A DNA stretch of 64,000 nucleotides, from the NCBI GenBank assembly GCA_024803745.1, contig JANJXV010000188.1:806001-870000 (forward strand). The letters run 5' to 3'. The DNA comes from Megascapheus bottae. Its lineage: Eukaryota > Chordata > Mammalia > Rodentia > Geomyidae. Of this stretch, positions 52,701 to 60,908 are shown in pieces. Numbering within the stretch: the stretch's first letter is position 1; each line of letters starts with the position of its first letter. The position numbers were made by a program, and so were the translations under genes. The notes beneath the pieces are model-generated. The model worked only from the letters and a program-made list of their open reading frames with translations, did not search any database and was not told where the DNA came from.

Positions 52701-55700
52701 TTTCAGTACTTCACTTAATATGATTTTTTCCAAGTTTTTCCATTTCCTTACAAATCGTGTAATGTCGTTCTTTCTGATGGCGGCATAGAATTCCATTGTG
52801 TATAAATACCACATCTTGGTGTTTCAATCATCTACTGAGGAGCATATGGGTTGGTTGCATACCTTTGCTATGGTAAATATTGTGGCAATGAACATTGTTG
52901 TGCTAGTGGCTTTAGTATGTCCTTGTTTCTGGACTATTAGGTAAATGCCAAGTCGTGGAATTGCTGGGTCATGGGGTGATCTATGTTTAGCCTTTTGAGG
53001 AACTGCCACACTGCTTTTCATAGTGGTTGAACGAGTTTGTACTCCCACCAACAGTGTAGTAATGATCCCTTCTGGCCACATCCCAGCCAGCATCTGTAGT
53101 TATTGCATTTCTTGATCTTGGCCATTCTAACTGGAGTGTGGTGGAATCTCAAAGTTGTTTTGATTTGCATTTCTTTTATGGTTAGAGAGGTTGAGCATTT
53201 CTTCATGTGTCTATAGGCCATTCTTATTTCTTCTTCAGAGAAGACTCTAAGTCTTGGCCAATCTTTTTATAGGATGGTTATTTCTTTGGAGCTTAATTTT
53301 GGAATGATTCTTTTTTTTAGCTTAGGTATATTTTAGATATGAGACCTTTGTCTGTTGTATGATTAGTGAAGATCTTCTCTTACTCTGTGAGATTTCTATT
53401 TAACCTGCTACCTATGTCCTTTGACCTACAGAAGCTCTACAATTTAATGCATTCCCCTCTGTCCTAACTATATTTAATTTTTTGTGCTTGTTTGGTCTTT
53501 ATTAAGAAAGTTTCGACCTGTGCCAGGGGGACTTAGTGTATCTCCCGTTCCTTCTTGTAAAGTTTTTAAGACCCATTTGGAACTAATCCTAGTGTAGTGT
53601 GACATAGAAGGTACCAACTTTAATTTTCTGGAGGTGCTTAACCAGTTCTGCCAGCATCACTTGTTGAAGAGGCAGTCTTTCTTCCATTCTATTTTTTCGG
53701 CTCCCTTATCAAAGATTAAGTGGCCATAGGTTTGTGCGTTGATTTTTGGACCTTCAATTTGATTCCATTGGTCCTCTGCCCTATTCTTGTGCCTGTACCA
53801 AGTTGTTTTGATTACTGTAACTTTGTAATAGAGTCTGAAATTTGATATTGATATTCCTTCAGAGTTGCTCTTTCTGCTATATAGGGTCTTTTATTATTCC
53901 ATATGATATTGTGGATTTCTTCTTCAATTTCATTAAAGAATGACATTGGGCTATTGATGATTATTGCATTGAATTTGTACATAGCCCTTGGCAGGATTGC
54001 CATTTTCATGTTGTTAATTCTTCCAATTCAGGAGCATGGGAAGTTTATCCATTTCTTCAGATCTGCTTAAATTTCATTATTCAGGTTTTTAAAGTTTCCA
54101 TCATAAATGTCCTTTACATTCTTAGTTAATTAATTCCTATGTATTTTATTTTCCTTGAGGCTATTGCAAACGGAGTTGCTTTCCTGATTGCTGCCCCAAT
54201 CCCCTCATTGCTGGTATACAGGAAGGCTGTTAGTTTTTGAGGGTTAATTTTATACCCTCCTACCTTGCCAAAGTTTCAAATCAGCTCAAGCAACTTGCAA
54301 GTAGAATCTATAGATTTCTTTAAATAAAGAATCATGTCATTTGCAAAGAGGGCAAGTTTCACTTCCTCTTTCCCTGTTTGGATCCCCTTTCTACTTGCTT
54401 CTTTTCTTATTGCTCTGGCTAGGAATTCTATACTATGTTAAAGAGAAGTGGAGAGAGTGGGCATCCTTGTGTCATTCCTGAATTTAGTGGAAATGGCTTT
54501 AGCTTTTCACCACTAAGTATAATGCTAGCTGTGGGTTTGTCATACACAGCCTTTATTATACTGAGGAATGTTCCATGGATTCCTAGTTTCTCCAGAGCTT
54601 CTAGCATAAAGGGGTGTTGGATCTTGTCAAATGCCTTTTCTGCATCTGTTGAGACAATCATGGAATTCTTGCCCTTGCTCCTGTTGGTGTGTTGAATTAT
54701 AGGAATTTACTTGCGTCTATTGAACCAGCTTTGCACCCCTGTGCTGAATCCTGTTTGAGCATAGTGTATAATTTTTTTTCGTAGTGTATAATTTTTTGAG
54801 GAGTTGGTGAAGATGGTTGGCCAGTATTTTGTTGAGCAGTTTTGCATCAATATTCATCAAAGAGATGAGTCCTTCTTTGATGAGTCCCTATCTGGTTTTG
54901 GGATGAGGGTTAGGGAGGCTTTGTACAATGAGTTTGGCAGAAGACTGTTTACTTTCAATTTCATTGAAGAGCTTGAGGAGTATTAGTGTGAGCTCTGTTC
55001 TGATGGCCTCATAGAATTCAGCTGTGAATTCATCTGGCCCTGGGCTTTTCTTGGATGGGAGGTCTCTTATTGCCATTTCTATTTCGGGACTTGACATAGG
55101 TCTGTTTATTTGGACTAGGTCTTCTTGGTTCAGCTTGGGTATGCTAATATTGGCTAGAAATTCATTCATCTCTTCTAGATCCTCAAATTTGTTGGCATAA
55201 AGTTAGAAATGTATTCCGTTATGATGTTCTGTACCTTGGTAATTTCTGCTGTGGTATTTGCATTCTTGTCTATGATTTAGTTTAATTTTGTTTTGTTTTG
55301 TATTTTGGGGGCCTCAAATCTAAACTATATCAGCAGCTCAAAAAATTGAATGACTCCAAAACTCATCTCCAAATTAACAACCATCCCATTAAAAGATGGG
55401 CCAAAGACTTACAGAGAGTCTTCTCTGAAGAAGAAATAACAATGGCCTATAGACACATGAAGAAATACTCATTATCTCTGGTCATAAAAGAAATGCAGAT
55501 CAAAACAATTCTAAAATTCTACCTCACTCTAGTTACAATGGCCAGGATCAAGAAATCTAATAACAACCGATGCTGGAGGGGATGTGGCCAGGAGGGATCA
55601 CTACTACACTGTTATTGGGAGTGCAAACTTGTTCAACCACTATGGAAAGCAGTTTGGCAGCTCCTCAAAAGACTAAACATAGATCACCCCATGATCCAGC

Positions 55701-57589
55701 AATTCCACCACTTGGCATTTACCCAATTGTCCAGAAACAAGGACATACTAAATCCACGAACCCAACAATGTTCATCGCAGCACTATTTACCATAGCAAAG
55801 ATATGGAACCAAACCAGATGTCCCTCAGTTGATGAGTGGATCAACAAGATGATGTGGTGTTTATACACAATGGAATTCTATGCTGAGGTCAGAAATAATG
55901 ACATTGTCCCACTTGTAAGGTAATGGAAAGACTTAGAAAAAATCATGTTAAGTGAAGTAAGCCAGACTCAAAGGAACATATGCTCAATGGTTTCCCTCAT
56001 TTGTCATAATCAGTAGAAACCTTGGGCTCTCCTAGCAGAGATTTACAATAGAACAAAATCTAGTAAGCACCTCCAGGATGTAGAAACAAAAGCCATATAA
56101 TGAGTGATTGTTGTCCTTAATGTACCATGTTATGTCTCATCTCTTTTGCTGTCCCTTGGTTATCTCATATTATTACAATATTTCACCTTGTTATCTGATA
56201 TATTTTATATATACTTAACTGGTCATTTGAAATTGGATAGGGAAGGGAGGAAATCAAGATGAATGGGGGGATGGGGGAGGGAAATGGGGACCATGACATG
56301 AGAATGGTATCAAAGTTTGTGAAGTAATGCACTTTTTATCTGATAAATATAATGTAACCCTTCTATCAATTACAATAAAAGATGTATGGAAAAAAAGAAT
56401 CCTGTCATCTGCAAAGAGAGAAAGTTTCACTTCCTCCTTTCCTATTTCAACTTCCTTTATATTTGGCTCTTGCCTTATTGCTCTGGCTAGGAATTCTAAT
56501 ACTGTATTGAACAGGAGTGGAGAAAGTGGGCATCCTTGTATCATTCCTGATTTCAGAGGAAATGGCTTTACCTTTACTCCATTTACTTTTATGCTAGTTT
56601 GTAGGGTGGTCGTGTAAGATTATACTGAGGAATGTTCCATGATTCCTACTTTCTCCAGAACTTTTTGCATCAAGGGGTGTTGGATCTTGTTAAATGCCTT
56701 GTCTACATCTATTTAGATGATCATGTGATTGTTGTCCTTGCTACTTTTGATGTGATGAATTATATTAACCCACTAGCATGTATTGAACCAGCTTTGGATC
56801 CCGGTGATCAGTCCTCTTTGATCACAGTGTATAATTTTTTGATGAGTTGTTGAAGTTGATTGGCCAATATTTTGTTGAGCAGTTTTGCATCAATATTTAT
56901 TAAAGAACTGGGTCTCTGGTTCTCTTTCTTTGATGAGTTCCTGTCTCGTTTTGACATGAGGGTTAAGCTGGTTTCATAGAATGGGTTTGGTAGAGAGCCT
57001 TCACTTTTAACTTCATTGAAGATTTTGGGGAGTATTGGTGTGAGCTCTTCTTTGAAGGCCTTATAGCTTTCAGCTATGAATCCTTCATGTCCTGGGATTT
57101 TCTTGGATGAGAGGACTCTTATTGCTTTTTCTATTTCATTACTTGAAGTGGGTCTGTTTAGTAGATTTAGATCTTCATGGTTCAGTTTGGTTATTTCAAT
57201 ATTTGCTGGAAATTCGTCCATCTCTTCTAGATTTTCAAATTTGTTGGCATGAAGATTTGACAAGAAATCCCTTGGGATGCTCTGGATATTGGTAATTTCT
57301 GTTGTTGTATTGCCCTTCTTGTCTATAATTTTGTTTATTTAGGTGTTCTCCCTTCATTTTTTGATCTGATTTGGTAAGGGTCTCTCAGTTTTGTTAATTT
57401 TTTCCAAGAACCAACTCCTTGTTTGTGGATTCTGGGGTTTTTTGGATTCTTAATTCATTTGATTCTGCTTTACTTTTAATAATTTGTTTCCTTCTACTAG
57501 ATTTTGGTTGGGTTTGGTACTCTTTTTCCAGCATTTTAAGTTGTACCATTAAATTGTTGGTTTGAGATTTTTCTGTAGTAAAATGTATG

Positions 57590-57631
<42 letters not shown>

Positions 57632-58665
57632 CACACACACACAGAGCTCACCACATCCAAAGTCACAAACAAGATATTCTATAAAATGGGAAGTTACCTT
57701 GTAACTTATAAGACCTATAAAACTTACAAAGTAAGTCTATGATTAATGTTTTGAAGAAGACCCTCCATACTGATTTCTCTAGTGGATAGACTAATTTCAA
57801 ACCAACCAACAGTATACTAATATAGTTCATTCTCACCTTTCTGCTCCATACTTGCCATCCTTTGCTGTTGTTTTTTATGACTTCCATTTTGCCTTGGTGT
57901 GATGAAATCAGCACAGATTCAATTTGTATTTTCTTTATAGTTTCTTTAGGTATCAATTAGCCATTTGCATATCTTCTGAGAACCAGACCTCAACATGAAT
58001 GACTTCTCACTTGGCATTTAAGATACTTTGTTTTTGCCTATGTGAAAGTTTCACCCAGGCACTGGTAACCCATGCTACTCAGGAATGTGAGATTTGAGGC
58101 AACCCAGGCAAAAAAAAATCCCTAAGATGGTTGTCTCTGTTTAACAAACAAAAGGCTAGAAGTAGAGATAATATGACTGAATTGGTAGAGTACCTTCTCT
58201 TGATCAAAAGAAGCCAAAGGAGTTCATGAGTTGAAGCTCCCAAGACATATACTCACGATGAGATCCATCCTCACTGGGAAGGCACGTCCTCAGTCCAAAA
58301 TATGTGACTCAAATTGGCAAGCTGGAAAATGCAAAGGCTAAGGAATTGGCTACTAAGCTGGGTTACATGTGCAATGTCGATTTCTCTGTACATGAAGATA
58401 ATAAATCTTTTCTTCCTCCAGTGGAAAAAAATGTTTAAAGAATAGATGAAAAATGTGTACTTTTCAGGTGAAAGGGTATGTTAAAAATTAGATTATAAGG
58501 ATGAATATAGAAAGAGAAAAGAACATATTTTCAAACTTAAATTTTGTAGGACAAAACTAAGATATAAGTAGAAAGTAACAGAAGAGACTTAGAGGATGAG
58601 TGATTTGAAGCAGGAAGAAGTCAAGGATTTGCTATAATTGTCAAAATATTTGCTACAAAACACTA

Positions 58666-58700
<35 letters not shown>

Positions 58701-60848
58701 CAGAGGCAAAGAGAGAGGGAGAAGAGAGAAAAGCAGGCATGTAAGCCTGTAAGGTAGAAAGTGAGCAAGAACACTACAGCAAAATACTTAGAATTACATA
58801 ATCTGAGGAATAGGAATATGCGTATTCATTATGCTTGTCTCTCTATATTCTTATGTTTGCAAATGTTCACAATACAATTCAAATAATGCAATTACATAGG
58901 GACTACAGTTCTAGTTGGTAATGTGGGTTCCTGCTTGCATTTGCACTCAGCACCTGGCACGTGCTTGGCCAGCATTCTCCCACTTCAGGTATATGCTCAG
59001 CTCTGTTTTGCTTCAATGCTTTTTTTAGATAAAGTATCCTACATTTTCCTGAGCTGGCATCAGTCTGAAACCCATTTCTATATCTCCCACACAATGAGGG
59101 CTGTAGATGTGAAGCACCAGGCCCATCTTGCTGGTTGAGAATGGGGTCTTGCTTATTTTGCCTAAGCTGGTTGGAATCACAACCATCCTGATCTTCCCAC
59201 CTGGGAATCTGGAATTATACATGAGGACCAGCGTTCTTTTCATTACATTAATGAAAAATAAAGTCTTAATATTTCTCAATTGGAAATTTTGAGACAGCAA
59301 CACTTCAGAAGAAACAGTACCAATACCAAATGAGTATTTGTGAGTGTATTTTTACACTGGAACAAAGGTTTCTTGAACTCATTTCTGCTCTTTTCTAGGA
59401 CGAACAGGAACAATGATATCTATTCTACTTCTTGCCACTGGCACATTTTTAACCGCAAAGGTAGGAAAAAGGTTTTGATACTTAGTCTTTTATATGTATT
59501 GAATTTGCTAGTTCTGAAGCATTCATGGTAAAATATTAAGGAAATGCTTAGCTCATGGTGATTAAGTGAAAGTGAAAGCCTGGATTAATGCAGCCTTGTT
59601 TAATATGCAGTTATTTACTGGACTTGTACCCTTGTATTCTTGTTCTGGGCCAAGCCTATAGTTAGAGCAGTGAGACACAAATGCGAGGGAATGTCCAAAT
59701 TCAGAATTACTAAGAAGAACAGCATTTTAAGGTATATTTTTTTACCATCTATAAGTAGTTGCCATTCAAAAAAGCAGTCTGAGAATTCAGTGCATTGTGA
59801 GTAAGGTCACTCGTTCATCATTCTCCTCCCTCCATCTCAACCCACTACTTCCTTCCTACCATTTCTTTAATGTTGTAGGATATACACATGACTTTGTAAT
59901 TCTGTATTTAATAAATAAGAATCAACGTTTTCTAAAAAGCTGTATCCTCATTAAATGAGTTATGTAATTGTAGCCTCACTGTACAACACCTTTATAATGA
60001 GTTTTAAAAATATTTTTTATTGTAATTCATAGGAGGGTTACATTACTTTCGCCAGATAGAAGGTGCATTACTTCACATACATTGATACCCTTTCTCAACT
60101 CTTGGTCCCCATTTCCCTCCCCCCACTCCCACCCTCATCTTGTTTTTGCCCCTTTCCTATCCAATTTCAAATAACCAAATACGCATATGTACAATATATC
60201 AGATAACAAAGTGAAATACTATAAAAATATGAGATAACTAAGGGACAGCAAAAGAAATGGGAGATAACATAGTACATTAAGGACAACAATCACTCATTTT
60301 ATGGCTTTTGTTTCCATTTCCTATAGGTCCTTTCATTTAGCGACATACTGTATGTCCTTATGTATCTAGGTTTTGCTCTATTGCAAATCGCTGCTAGGAG
60401 AGCCCAAGGTTTCTACTGATTATGACAAATAGGTGAAACCATTGAGTATATGTTCCTTTGAGTCTGACTTACTTCACTTAATATGATTTTTTCTAAGTCT
60501 TTCCATTTCCTTCCAAATGGAGTGATGTCATTCTTTCTGACAGCAGCATAGAATTCCATTTTGTAAAAATACCACATCTTGTTGATCCACTCATCAATCG
60601 AAGGGTATCAGAGTTGGTTCCATGTCTTTGCTATGGTAAATAGTGCTGCAGTGAACATCGTTGTGCTAGTGGCTTTAGTATGTCCTTGTTTCTGGATGGT
60701 TGGGTAAATGCCAAGCAGTGGAATTGCTGGGTCATAGGGGAACTCTATGTTTAGTCTTTTGAGGAGCTGCCATAATGCTTGAATGAGTTTGCACTCCCAC
60801 CAACTGTGTAATAATGATCCGTCCTGGCCACATCCCCTCCAGCATCTT

Positions 60849-60908
<60 letters not shown>

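Noticed and set aside
54428..54661. Reverse transcriptase open frame as a possible intact retroelement gene
   Set aside because: It is a short open piece of an L1 ORF2 broken by stops and frameshifts on both sides.
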